DNA of 64,000 nucleotides from Leptobrachium leishanense (taxonomy: Eukaryota > Chordata > Amphibia > Anura > Megophryidae), in contig CM019066.1 in NCBI GenBank assembly GCA_009667805.1, positions 117,728,190-117,792,189 on the forward strand. Direction: 5' to 3'. Both the position numbers and the translations under genes were made by a program. Below, in pieces: positions 13,538 through 23,797 of the stretch (position 1 is the first letter of the stretch; the number at the start of each line of letters is the position of its first letter). The notes beneath the pieces are model-generated. The model did not search any database, had not been told where the DNA came from, and saw only the letters and a program-made list of their open reading frames with translations.

Positions 13538-13866
13538 GGCCACGTGCACACTAGGCTTATTCTTCTGCGCACTACCACACGTTGAAACACACTTACCAGC
13601 GTCCGTCGCAGCGTTGTGATGCTGCGATGGGGCCGGTCACATGCTTGTGCGCGCACACACACTACGCGTGCGCATAGCATGCGTGCGTCTAGAGATCTTC
13701 CCCATCGATTCGCTAGGATGCACGTTGACGGGGCTGCAAAGCGCGATCCTCCACAGGAGGATCGCGCTTTGCAGCGCTGGGGGGCATCGAGTGGGCGCTG
13801 GAATGCCGGAAGTGCATTTTAACGTGTGCCAGTGCGCAGAGGAGTACACCTAGTGTGCACCTGGCC
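13538..13866. mobile_element. Harbinger-like CpG-rich MITE with internal perfect hairpin
   Basis: Terminal inverted repeats begin GGCCACGTGCACACTAGG on the left and GGCCAGGTGCACACTAGG, inverted, on the right, and share CTGCGCACT further in. Flanks are TAT and TAA, so the 3-bp duplication is imperfect. The interior is very CpG-rich and contains a perfect hairpin at 13733-13775 (20-bp arms, 3-base loop). Ends of the form GGC-TAGG and style of interior link it to the GGCTAGGGTCAGAC family at 19309, 39310 and 49869, though it is a separate subfamily. Confidence 0.65.
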
Positions 13867-14295
13867 TAAGAGTTTAACTATACGTCTATCTAGTAGGTTG
13901 GGGGACAGTAACCATAGCCCATCAGATGTTTTGGAACTACATCTCCCATGATTCTCAGATACTCATTAGACTGGCTGAATCTCATCGGAAATGTTGCTTC
14001 AAAATATCTGGAGGGTCAAATTGGTTGACCCCTGTATTAGGTAAAAAAACACAACCAGTTACTACGTTGAAGCTAGAGATGACTTTTACACCCTGCTCAG
14101 TGGCTTCAGGTGTGGCTGCTTGCTGCAAGTGGAAAGCAGAGTCCACTGATGTAAGTCAGGCCATTTTAGGATAGAAATTGCAAAAATCAAAGAATTCACA
14201 ACATGCAGTTCTAAAAATGTATACATTATATAAGGTGGAGCTCCACTCGCCACTCACCACATAGGGTTTCCCCCAATCACATTAAAATTACACCA
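13867..14295. other. Spacer with dispersed-repeat fragment
   Basis: Around 13920-14035 the sequence TTGGAACTACATCTCCCATG resembles a motif (AACTACAACTCCCATCATGC type) that I know as common in vertebrate DNA-transposon fragments. The remainder is unremarkable, with no ends or coding region defined. Confidence 0.35.
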
Positions 14296-14760
14296 AGAAT
14301 AATATACTGTGGTTCAACACATTTAAAATAAGAGTAAAACGTGGATATTACCCCTTGTACAATGGCAGTGCTTTACATCCAATTAGAAGTGTAAGTTTAG
14401 AAACTGATGCCACTATCATAAAGGAAGGAACCGATTGGACACTTTGGAGGGTTGAGTGGCAACCCTGGATGCAATACCAATATGTGTATGAACAATAGAG
14501 CCAATCCGGACTAGGAAACATGTGAGTGTGATATAAGTTGTATAACTTGTGGACTCTTGCATCAAATATGTTTGGCTATGATTGTATATCGCTTTCTTTT
14601 TTATGAACTCAACTGGTTAAATGACAGAGTTCATTGATGGCCTCAATTGTTAAATGTATGTATTTCTACACAGTGGATGTAAAGCACTGCCGTTGTATAA
14701 GGGATAATATTCACTTTTTAGTCAGTATTTTGACTGTGCAGAACCACGGTATATTATTCT
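14296..14760. mobile_element. Long-inverted-repeat element, about 465 bp
   Basis: The left arm (14296-14381) and right arm (14674-14760) are inverted copies of each other over about 86 bp at roughly 80 percent identity. They share AGAATAATATACTGTGGTTC at the outer end and GGCAGTGCTTTACATCCA at the inner end. The 290-bp centre has no recognisable gene. This looks like a foldback MITE with unusually long arms. No target-site duplication is evident, so the superfamily is unknown. Confidence 0.65.
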
Positions 14761-15199
14761 CATGGCAGAATAGAGTGGGTAGGTACAGATTATTTCCATT
14801 GAGATGTAGACTAGGAAGCCTGACTGGGCAGGGTTGAGTTGCAAGTTCAAGTCTAGCCAGGTCTCTCACATTTTATGTTCAGGTAGCAGTACCAGCGTAC
14901 AACAGCAAAAGCATATGACATGTACACGTAAGCACGCACAACTGAGCTGCTGCCTGCATTTAAATATACAATAATAACAATTACGAAAAACATATTAAAT
15001 CAGAATACGGAAAGAGCAGGGATAAGCAGACAGAGAAGAAAGTAGTCCGACATTAACTTCGACAATCATAATAACATGACAAAGCATCACATTGGCCCAT
15101 AATAGGGTGAAGTGCAGTGCTCCATATTCAAGTAAGTTATAATCTTCCCATAGTGTCCTAATTTTTGCATGGAATTATAAGGTGCTGCGCATTATAACC

Positions 15200-15377
15200 C
15201 ATTGGTTCCCAAATCTGTTCTCAGGTACCCCTAACAAGCCAGGTTTGCCAGATATCTAAAGCACAGCACAGGTTGATATGATTTGCTGCTCAGTGATTGC
15301 AGTCTGTATTTTCACAAAGTAATCCTTAAAACCTGGCATGTTAGGAGTACCCTGAAGACCAGGGTTGAGAACCACTG
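15200..15377. mobile_element. Small hAT-type MITE
   Basis: Left end CATTGGTTCCCAAATCTG and right end GGTTGAGAACCACTG are inverted versions of the widespread CAGTGGTTCTCAACC hAT terminus. Flanking octamers TTATAACC (15192-15199) and CTTTAACC (15378-15385) match at six of eight bases, compatible with an aged 8-bp duplication. It has no coding capacity. Confidence 0.65.
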
Positions 15378-15465
15378 CTTTAACCATCAGCTCATCCATG
15401 AGATAGGAATTAGATATTTTCAGAAGCGTGGCCTCCCAAGCAGAAGTCACCATGGTCATATATAA

Positions 15466-15941
15466 AATATATTTCGGCACGAAGGACAGGGGGATTACGT
15501 ATCTTTTCTTTTTACTCTAATCTGTTTCACATTCCAAAATAGCTAAATAAAAACGAAACAGGAAGTGATCCGAAATATCGGCCGTCCGAGTTAACAAGTC
15601 AATTCAAAATCCAAAATAACTTATAACAACGAAATACGAATCAACCCAAAATAACTAACAAAAACTAAATACAAAGTGATCCAGAATACCAAATACCGGC
15701 CGTCCGAATCAATCCGAAATACGAAATAACTAATAACAACGAAATTCGAATGAACACAAGATACAAAATAACTAATAAAAACGAAATACGAAGTAATCCA
15801 AAATACGAAATGCCGTCCATCTGAATTAATGGATCAGTCTGAAACATGAATCGCAGTAACATAACGAACAAAATGAGAAGGAAAAAAATGGTACGAAATG
15901 ATCCCAAACGGAACGATTTGTTTTTGCCGTGCACATGTCTA
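15466..15941. mobile_element. hAT non-autonomous element, TAGACATGTGCA family, left-truncated
   Basis: The right end GTGCACATGTCTA (ending 15941) matches the ends of the copies at 46455, 47598 and 54851. The interior is an A-rich degenerate tandem series with variants of CGAAATACGAA and AATAACTAATAACAACG, and the words CCGTCCGA recurring at about 130-bp spacing. A matching left terminus and 8-bp duplication were not found, so the left boundary is approximate. Confidence 0.6.
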
Positions 15942-15949
15942 ATGGATTG

Positions 15950-16933
15950 TTTTATATGTTATACCTCTTGCTAGATTGCAATTACTGTGAACTGTAATCT
16001 GTAGTTGCTTTTGTGACTAATATCAGCTCTGTATATTAGACGGCTGAAAAACAGTCTCAACAGAAGGAAAGTCTAAATATGAGCCGTTGTAAAAATAATT
16101 GCATGGTACAATGACTTTTGTAAAGATGCATTTATATGATTCATAGCATGCTAGACAGCGGTGGTTTCAAAATGAATTCACGTTACCATTATAAGCTCTG
16201 GGTATTAGCTTGTCTGAACACCGGCTACAAAACCAGACAGGATTAAAGAAAAACACATTTCTAGAAAGAAGACATATTATAAAGGATGCCACTGACATGT
16301 TACCATAAGACTCAGACTATAGACTAGTTTCAATAAACTTTGATTTTGCCAAAATGTGATAGCTGCAATTTACCACATGCACATTGCCGGGCAAAAATAA
16401 GAACATTCACTTAAGCCATTCCAGCTGAGCCACATTATTCTCTCAGTTGTAAGTGTAGAAATCCACTGTGCAAGTTGACCAAAATGGCACTGCAGGTCCG
16501 TCCCAGGCAAAAAAAACTGCTTAGTTAGTCTGAAACAAAAAAATTGCAATGTGCCCCAAACACCTTTGCCAGCATAGTATAAATAGTATAAAATAGTGAA
16601 AAAATATACAGTTCCTCAAATACAGGATCAACTCGCCAACTTCAAAGTGCGGAGCAGAAGGGGGGAAACTTTACTTACACAATAGACACACCAAGGTGCC
16701 AAAATAAATACCTGTCATCAGTCACACATATGCATAATTTCATGAGTTAAAAAATATGTTAATGGACACTAACTAATTTGTAAAGTGTACGTGGTACACC
16801 ATATCCATCCTCCTCATATTTTAACAAATACTGTACACTAAATCCCACTTGTGGGTCTCCAATATAAATATAGTGAAACACTGTACTGTATAATAGAATC
16901 CCACTGGCAGTTGTCAAATATTAATACAATGCA
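15950..16933. other. Single-copy AT-rich stretch
   Basis: No repeat termini, tandem arrays or coding domains recognised over about 980 bp. Confidence 0.4.
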
Positions 16934-17160
16934 CAACCCCAATTCTAAAAAAGTTGTGACAGTACGGAAAATGCAAAAAAAAAAAGTAAATTGATTTAAA
17001 ATGAGTGTATATTTTAAAATACATTACATTCACAAAGTAAAACATCAAATAATGTGTTAATAATGTGTTGTCAATATAGCACAGGGTGAAGTGAATTTTC
17101 AATTGACTCTGTTTTTTTTGCATTCTCCATACTGTACCAACGTTTTTGGAATTGGGGTTG
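16934..17160. mobile_element. Mariner/Tc1-type MITE
   Basis: A 227-bp element whose ends CAACCCCAATTCTAAAAAAG and, inverted, GTTTTTGGAATTGGGGTTG match a terminus I know from vertebrate mariner-type MITEs (CAACCCCAATTCCAAAAAAG). The right end is followed by TA. There is no coding capacity; movement would depend on a transposase elsewhere. Confidence 0.8.
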
Positions 17161-17474
17161 TAGATTAAGGATTCCTGAATTCATGGGGTACCTACTGTGG
17201 GACCACATTCATCGTAAATCTCATTTGCTTAATGTCATATCATAGGCTAGCATATCAGCATTTTTATGTCTGTGTCGCCTTTTAGTGTTCAGTTCCTGGG
17301 AAGACAAAATGCTGTATATTGTGACTTAGGAGAGTATCTTCCCAGGTTGGGCAGGTACCATTGTGGACATTTAGTCAATCCTGGCCTAAGAAACTTGGCT
17401 ACTTCAACAGCACAATGTACAAAATAAATAGTTTTAGTATATATATATTTGCCTCTTTGCAATCAAACAATTGT
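17161..17474. other. Short spacer
   Basis: About 310 bp between the mariner MITE and the first solo LTR; nothing recognised. Confidence 0.4.
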
Positions 17475-17595
17475 GCTAGTGTCATAACCCTGCTCCTGCA
17501 TCACCAAGCCCCCCTGGGGTCCGCTGCTCGGATCACCTACGTCCGGCTCTACAGACACAAGCCATCGCCGGCATAACCCTGCGTGCAGGGTCCTC

Positions 17596-17724
17596 TGCGC
17601 ATGCGCGCCCAGACCCTGCACGGAGCCTAGCCGCAAGAGCCTCCGCGCATGCGCGTCTGGCTACAGGAGCCCCTCCTTAGCGTCTGACGTCAGACAGAGC
17701 ACCCGAAGGCGCCAAACTATAAAA
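17596..17724 (+). promoter_or_regulatory. Promoter-like cluster in LTR: two NRF1 motifs, CRE, TATA box
   Basis: TGCGCATGCGCG (17596-17607) and CGCGCATGCGCG (17644-17655) both match the palindromic NRF1 site. TGACGTCA, a full cAMP response element, lies at 17685-17692 inside the larger palindrome GTCTGACGTCAGAC. TATAAAA is at 17718-17724. This order and spacing suit the U3 promoter of the LTR. Binding is inferred from motif matches only. Confidence 0.6.
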
Positions 17725-17823
17725 CTCCAAACCTCATATATAGAAGTGCTCTGATATCGTTTAGACCAAGCCATATCTTTTTAAAATGCTAATCTACTAA
17801 AGACCCGGACCTCTCTTTTGACT

Positions 17824-18070
17824 TCTGCTACTCGCCTGCTCCCTTATCTGTACCGCGAACCCAGAGATTCCCAACGCTGACCCGGCTTGTTCCCTGACTC
17901 CTGCATCTTGCCTACTCCCTCATGTGTACTGTGAACCCAGAGATATTCTCCACGCTGACCCGGCTTGCTCCCTGACTCCTGAATCTTGCTTACTCCCTCA
18001 TCTGTGCCGCGAACCCAGAGATATTCTCAACGCTCATACGGCTTGTTCCCTGACTCCTGCATCTCTCCTA
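17824..18070 (+). repeat. 76-78-bp tandem repeat, three units
   Basis: GAACCCAGAG recurs at 17857, 17933 and 18011; each unit also has CGCTGACCCGGCTTG or a variant and CTGACTCCTGCATCTTGCC. Repeats of this kind in an LTR are usually expanded enhancer or leader segments. The repeats are well preserved. Confidence 0.85.
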
Positions 18071-18261
18071 CTCCTTGAACCATATCCCGCTAAGATCAGC
18101 ATCTCACGAACCGTCTGCTTCCTGGTTGCTGTATATCAAGGCCGTGCTGCATCTGCTATTGGGCTCTACGAACTGTAAGTTCAATCTTTTTTACTTCATA
18201 ACAGCTAGTGTATAGCATACAGGAATACACTTTCTGTAAAAATACATTAATTAACTCACAG

Positions 18262-18874
18262 CAGTGGCAGAACTACCAAGGTCGCGGTGGTTGCGCTTGC
18301 GACCGGGCCATGACATTCCACCACTGGGCAGGGGCAGGCCACTGGAGGGGGGCCCAGGCACTGATATTCACTGCAGATGGAAACAACAGTAAAATTTACC
18401 TTTGCTGCAACTTTAATGTACTCTGGCTGTCCACAAAAAGAAATTGTACACTGTCATGCGAAGGTCCTGCATACAACAGTGAACAACGCTGAACATCGGT
18501 ACCACTGTTGTTCTTCCATAAAATTCAAAACTGACTTTTCTCCATTTACCATTGTTTCGGTGGTGATTGTGGGATTCTGGTGATTTTAATGCGGTGAACG
18601 CCATAAATGTACGATAGACAACTTAACAGTAATTATGGTGCTAAACTACTATGGCAGAATATACAGTGAAAACACTGGTAGGTACAACCGTGGAGAAATA
18701 CACTGAGAAAAATGCGAGACAATGTCTGCAGAAACTACTGCATAAAGAACAATAGAAAGTACAGAGAACTACTGTGATGGTTCCCTAAACGGTGAATTCA
18801 CAGCATTGTACTTGGTCCACTGAAGTTAAAGCACCATTCTTTCAATGTAAGAACAGTGGTTAGTGAATAACCCC
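18262..18874 (-). mobile_element. hAT-type remnants (two different ends)
   Basis: CAGTGGCAGAACTACC at 18262 is a hAT-like terminus. The right side ends GGTTAGTGAATAACCCC (18858-18874), the inverted form of the GGGGTTATTCACTAACC end of the element at 31091. Which pieces belong together is unclear: this may be one element nested in another. Interior open frames (18208-18604) show no domain. Confidence 0.45.
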
Positions 18875-18879
18875 TTTTT

Positions 18880-19305
18880 TATGTTCCTATTAGAATGCTC
18901 CTTTAGTAATGGAAAAGGAAGCAAAAAAAGAAAAATGCTTGATTTGCCTTTTGTTTGTTTGTTGGATTATTTTCTTTTCTCTGCCTGGAAAAGCATTTTT
19001 TTAATAATTTTTACTAAAATTGTAAAGATTAATTAGAACATCTGTCTTACCAGTAATGCACAGATTGTGTTACGTTTTAATTATTTGATCATTTTCAGAC
19101 TTGTTTTTCAGTTGTTTGCTTATATTTATATTCAGGACTCAGCACTCTTTACATGTAAGTATCTTGTTTATTTTTAAAGCACCTACACTTAATTATTCCC
19201 TATGATTGTTAAAATAGTGCATATCAGTTCTTGGTCGCAATAAGCTACCACAGACTACGTGAATGCAATAGTTTTTGGATTTATATCACAGGTGTCCCAT
19301 TCATT
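18880..19305. other. Spacer
   Basis: AT-rich DNA with no recognised element or coding segment. Confidence 0.4.
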
Positions 19306-19761
19306 TAAGGCTGCTGTCAGACGAGCGTAGTGTTCACCTCCGTGATTGCGCCTAAAAGTACGTCCGTGATAGCATGACAGGAAGCCCATCGGAGCCCGTT
19401 ACACGAAGTACGTCCGCAATGAACTGCGGACGCACAACGGCCGCAGCCCACGGACGCAAGGCAGGCAAGAACGTACAACCCCTAGAACGGCTGCACAAAG
19501 TGCGCTGCGTCCGCAACGTCCGCATAGCTTTGTGTGTGAGTGATGGAACGTGGTCAGACGGACTGCATTTATACGTCCAGCATTTTTTTCACGGACAAAA
19601 TGGTTTTGCTTTTTAATTTATTTTCCCTCCTACATCCGTCAAAATATTTGTCAGTGAAAAAAACGGACTGTGTGGCCACTACTGTGTCTTCCGTACTGAC
19701 GTACGTCCGTGTGCACGGACGTACAGTCCGTAGAAATCACGTTCGTCTGACCCTAGCCTAA
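19306..19761. mobile_element. Harbinger-like MITE, GGCTAGGGTCAGAC family
   Basis: A 450-bp element (19309-19758) from GGCTGCTGTCAGACGAGCG to CGTTCGTCTGACCCTAGCC, with the perfect 3-bp duplication TAA at 19306-19308 and 19759-19761. Three-base TWA duplications are the hallmark of PIF/Harbinger. The interior is packed with ACGTCCG and CGTCCGT words, giving a CpG density far above the surroundings. It has no transposase. Confidence 0.8.
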
Positions 19762-20159
19762 CAGGTAAGAATATAATTCTTTTCCTGCAGGTATAAACAT
19801 GTTTTGTAGTGGCCAAGCCTTTCCTATTGTGAAAATGCTGCGTCCTTCATTGAGATTTCTGGTTAGAAGAGGATACAAATTAATTTTATATTGTATGGTT
19901 GTTCTATCATCAATATGGATTTCTGGTTGATTTCATGCCATTATTACTTTATTTTACATTATGTAAAGGCAAGATTTGACAAACGGATTTTTAAAATATT
20001 GGTTATGTTGATGGTGACATTATGGCTGCAATGTTATGATAAAGGTTGTTCTGCACTTAGTTATCGTCAAGAAACATTACGGGTCAGAGTAAAGCCCAAT
20101 GCCATCTGAGCAATTTATAGCAGCTCGTATATGGATAACTTGTGTGTACCCCATTATCC
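19762..20159. other. Spacer
   Basis: Single-copy AT-rich DNA; a 72-codon open frame here has no recognisable domain. Confidence 0.35.
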
Positions 20160-20580
20160 GAATGTGGCTTGCTGCTAACAGGTCTATTCCGGCCAAGTTG
20201 CTCCATTAGCACCTTGAGACGGAATATTTTGAAGCTGCTCGATCTGGTGTGATTCTGGAGCAATACAAAGGAATTTGTTTTCTTTCAGAACATGCTGCTA
20301 AAGACTCGATACATTGGCAAGGCAACCGATGTTTTGAAATTATTTAAAACATTTTTAAGCTTTCCTTCACGGAAAGCAAAGCCTAAGCTATAATGTACAA
20401 GTAGTAGCACTTTTTGGCCAGCAGAGGGAGTGTGCTCTCAAAAAGGCCTTACCTATCATGAACATATAGAGAGACACCTCTGTATATATTTACTGTATGG
20501 GTAATGGAAAGTCATTTTCCATAAAACCACTTGGTCCTGCCAGTGGTTTTATTGAAGATCATTTGTTAAAGGAGTTAATC
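20160..20580. repeat. Dispersed repeat family B, copy 1, with CTCF-like motif
   Basis: Shares several blocks in the same order with 26340-26740: ATTCTGGAGCAATRCAA, then TTTGGCCAGCAGAKGGAGT, then TTTTCCATAAAACCACT followed by a GTTAA-type end. TGGCCAGCAGAGGGAGTG at 20415-20432 resembles the core of the vertebrate CTCF site. The terminal AAAGGAGTTAA/AAGGGGTTGATAA could be the end of an old TTAA element, but no left end is clear. No coding capacity. Confidence 0.55.
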
Positions 20581-21577
20581 AATCTCTACTTAATTATATA
20601 AGTAATACATACTGGATGTCAAGAATAGATTTTAATCTTTATCCCCCATCGTCGTAAATTGTCCTAATAAGGAATGTTGATAAAGTTCCAGAGTGTGAAA
20701 TTTTAAGTCCCTTAAGAATTGTTTTTTCTTATAGTAGGCTCAGCAGGAATTTAAAAAAAAAACAAGACATATATTCAATTACTCTCTTATACTGGATAAT
20801 GTGTCATAGACTGTCAAAGGTTATATCTGATATTGGTAGCCGTAAGGCAGCCTAGAGTTTCCCTTTGAAATAATCTTCATTTGAATTATTTCTATTGGAA
20901 TGCAATGCAATTTTGCAGATGTTCTGTTTCAGTGTTGAAAATTTTGATGGGTTTATTATTCACTGGGTTGTCTTAATTATTACTGTGGACATATGCTTTA
21001 TAGTACATCAAAAATGTTCTACTACATCATTATCAGTGGTACGCATATTTCGACATTTAACAGAAGACAAGTCATGGAAATAAATTCAACATGAATTGTG
21101 TGATTTTGTAAAGTACGTGAAGAACCAACAGAACTCCTATAAGTCATTGCTTATTTTAAAGTTGTAATAAAAGCTGAAGTGTTTAACATTGCTGCAGGTG
21201 ACTACTTGACTGATTGTCATGTTTGTGTATTTCAACTTTTTCAAATTGAGATTTGTGAACATTGTCAATGAGACTTTTCTACTTTGTATGAAAAGTTTCC
21301 AAAACAAGTTAAAAGAGGAAAATTCTGTGTTAAGACAAAATTTGAAACTTTTCCAGATCACTCTGTGGGTAAAGGTTTACAAATTTATGTGCTTAAGGCG
21401 ATGGCTTCAAGGCATGCTGCAATAGGATGGTGAACGCAGGCACGTACTTTAGCTCTTGTATGTGTTTTGGTTGCTAATAAACCCTTTGTGTACCAATAAA
21501 ATATATATATTATAATACAGCATCCACCCAGGATACTTGGTTCCAGCCAAACAGCACGGTCTTCTAGGGTATAAACA
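20581..21577. other. Single-copy AT-rich region
   Basis: Nearly 1 kb of AT-rich DNA including a short TA run near 21500. No repeat ends or domains recognised. Confidence 0.4.
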
Positions 21578-22126
21578 GACGCTGTCAGGGTTGCGGGTTC
21601 CGCGGCGTTTGGCCCGGCCGCTCCCTTCTTATCGGGCCCGTGCCCGGAGGGTGCGGCTGGGGCCTATGGGAGCGCCCGGCGGTTCTTCGGGACCCGACTT
21701 ACCCTCTGTGGTGGCTCCTGTGTCCCAGGGAGGAGGGAGACCGGGTCCTGGGTCGCCTGCGGCGGTCCTCCACCGGAGCCCAAGGCTGCAGGCGCAGGGC
21801 AAGCCTTAGAATGGACGCGCGCGCACCCAGGCTCCGCCAATATGGCGGCCGGGCTGCGGCGCACGTCCGTGACGTCATTGGCGTCTCAGGCAGGGGGGTG
21901 GAGCTTGGTGGGTATTTAGGCTTGAGAGACCAGTTCCTCCTCGCTTCGTAATTGCAGCAGTTCCCTAGTGTAGCTTTCCTTCCTAAGTTTATTGCCTCAC
22001 TTGTTTGACCCGGAAAGTGACCCCTGACCACGAGTATTTCTCCTATCCCGACCTGGCTTGTGACCTCGACTTCGTATCTCTTCTTGAACCCCTTGGCTTC
22101 CACGTATCCGGCACCCTGACAGACGC
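21578..22126 (+). mobile_element. GC-rich solo LTR with 5-bp target duplication
   Basis: TGTCAGGGTTGCGGG (from 21583) to GGCACCCTGACA (to 22121), flanked by GACGC at 21578-21582 and 22122-22126. TG..CA ends and a 5-bp duplication identify a solo LTR, a different family from 17480-18203. Composition is strongly GC- and CpG-rich compared with the flanks, with a CRE-like GACGTCA at about 21869 and the word GCCAATATGGCGGCC nearby (a YY1-like AAGATGGCGGC relative). Long open frames in all directions across it are a by-product of GC content, not genes. Confidence 0.8.
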
Positions 22127-22741
22127 AGACTTGAAGTTTGTGCAATGAGACGTCTTTTTATTCCAGCAACAAACATCACACTTAGCTTGAATTACAATTG
22201 CAGGTGATTTAAACAAAAGAACTACAAATCAAAGCCTAGCTCAATGAGAGCGCTTACTATACATAAAGCACTCCTAACTATCTAGAAACCATAATCGTAA
22301 TAAACAAAAGAAAAAGAAACAGTGTCTCTTTAGAAGTGTTAGTGCTCTCCGCCCTGCTCTCAACAGTCTGATTAAACCACTTCTGTCCAGGAGTCAGCAG
22401 CCTGGGAATTTATCTGTTGCTTAATTGACAACAAGTGTGCGACGAGATAGAGGCCATGTCCTAAATACTTGTAATGGTCCTTGTGGCTAAAGAAAGACAA
22501 ATCTGGTGCTAAATCTGGACTTGCCTACAGAGACTTCCCATCAGCACCATCATCCCCTTTTCTGTCTCGCCCATTCGCTGTGTTTTTTGTTTATTTGAAT
22601 AAATCCCCATCTGATTTCACCTTATCGAGTGTCTCCAAGTGTATCACTGCATCCTGAGCTCGTAACCTCACCTCTGTGGCAACACACATGACAATACCTT
22701 CCCTCAATTACTCTCCCAGACATCCTGTTACCCAACCCATG
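22127..22741. other. Spacer
   Basis: About 600 bp between the solo LTR and the autonomous-type hAT relic; nothing recognised. Confidence 0.4.
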
Positions 22742-22845
22742 TAGGGATGAGCTGTTCGGTTTGATCGGTTCGGAGTTCGCATCGAACATAGCCTGTTAGT
22801 TTGTTCGCGAACTACAAACATTTCCGCGTGTTCGCCCACAATGCA

Positions 22846-22912
22846 CCACAACGAACCACAATGCACCACAACGGACCACAATGCACCACAACAGACCACA
22901 ATGCACTTTTCC
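22846..22912 (+). repeat. 20-bp minisatellite in hAT subterminal region
   Basis: Three and a half units of CACCACAACGGACCACAATG with single-base variants, just inside the hAT left end. Subterminal short repeats in hAT elements commonly serve as transposase binding sites; that role is inferred here. Confidence 0.8.
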
Positions 22913-23179
22913 ACTGGCCTGAAGCTCGTAATTGGCTACAGCCTTGCACTTGACCACAGGTCTGGTGCAAGACAGTTTCAACACTATGCCAAACACGGCT
23001 CAGAGTCCTGATTGAGCAAATTTTGCCCAATCATGGGCTCACAGAGCTAAGTCCCGCAGCACACTATATAAGGTTTCCATGCAGGGCTTCTGCACGCATT
23101 TGAGAGGAGATTTTATAGGAGATTGTTGTTGTGTGTTCTTACTGCCGGTCTGCCACGCTACGGGGGGCGTCTGGGGGGT

Positions 23180-23590
23180 CTCATTTCTACCAAATATCTG
23201 GGAATTGAGGTGATCTGTGTCTTGTCACTGCCAGCAAGTATTTTGGGGGTCACAAATTTCTACAAAACATTTGGGAATTCAGGTGAAATGTGTCTTGTCA
23301 CACAGCCAGTACCACGCAGTATTTTGGGGGTCACAAATTTCTACAAAACATTTGGGAATTGAGGTGATCTGTGTCTTGTCACACAGCCAGTACCACGCAG
23401 TATTTTGGTGGTCACAAATTTCTACAAAACATTTGGGAATTGAGGTGATCTGTGTCTTGTCACTGCCAGCAAGTATTTTGGGGGTCACAAATTTCTACAA
23501 AACATTTGGGAATTGAGGTGATCTGTGTCTTGTCACTGCCAGCAAGTATTTTGGGGGTCACAAATTTCTACAAAATATTTGGGAATTGTT
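23180..23590 (+). repeat. 73/81-bp tandem repeat in hAT leader
   Basis: GTATTTTGGGGGTCACAAA recurs at 23238, 23319, 23400, 23473 and 23546, so unit lengths are 81, 81, 73 and 73 bp. Two unit types differ by CACACAGCCAGTACCACGCA versus CACTGCCAGCAA. Diverged outlying units flank the array (23160 and 23600-23720). The repeats lie upstream of the transposase start and would form its leader; frames that cross them (for example 23217-23516) merely spell the repeat. Confidence 0.92.
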
Positions 23591-23797
23591 ATAATCCGTG
23601 TGTTCTCACTGGCTGCCGCCCATCAGGGGGTCTCACTGATTTATAGGAGGTTTCTGGGAATTGTAATCTGTGTCTTGTCACAGGCTGCTAGCTATCAGGG
23701 TGTCTCACTGAGTTATAGCAGAGTTCTGTTAACCTTTAATCTTTATACCAGAGTTGAATGAGAGTTCTGTATATATTCAATCTATATATCACTCACC

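Larger units (their letters stand above)
17475..18208 (+). mobile_element. Solo LTR with 5-bp target duplication
   Basis: The LTR runs from TGTCATAACCC (17480) to TTCATAACA (18203). It has the TG..CA ends of an LTR and is flanked by the perfect 5-bp duplication GCTAG (17475-17479 and 18204-18208), which suits a Gypsy-like or similar LTR retrotransposon. No internal gag/pol region is adjacent, so it is a solo LTR left by recombination. It contains a promoter-like cluster (17596-17724) and a 76-78-bp tandem repeat (17824-18070). Orientation is taken from the promoter signals. Confidence 0.8.

Noticed and set aside
13616..13853. Three open frames of about 70 codons
   Set aside because: All fall in a CpG-rich Harbinger-like MITE and overlap each other on both strands.
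21640..22145. Long overlapping open frames on both strands
   Set aside because: They lie inside a GC-rich solo LTR (21583-22121), where stop codons are rare by composition; no domains and frames on both strands.
23217..23516. 99-codon frame with repeated peptide
   Set aside because: It is a translation of the 73/81-bp tandem repeat in the hAT leader; unit lengths are not multiples of three throughout, so no stable repeat protein is encoded.
23180..23590. Possible CRISPR-like repeat array
   Set aside because: Units are directly adjacent with no unique spacers, and the context is a eukaryotic hAT transposon.
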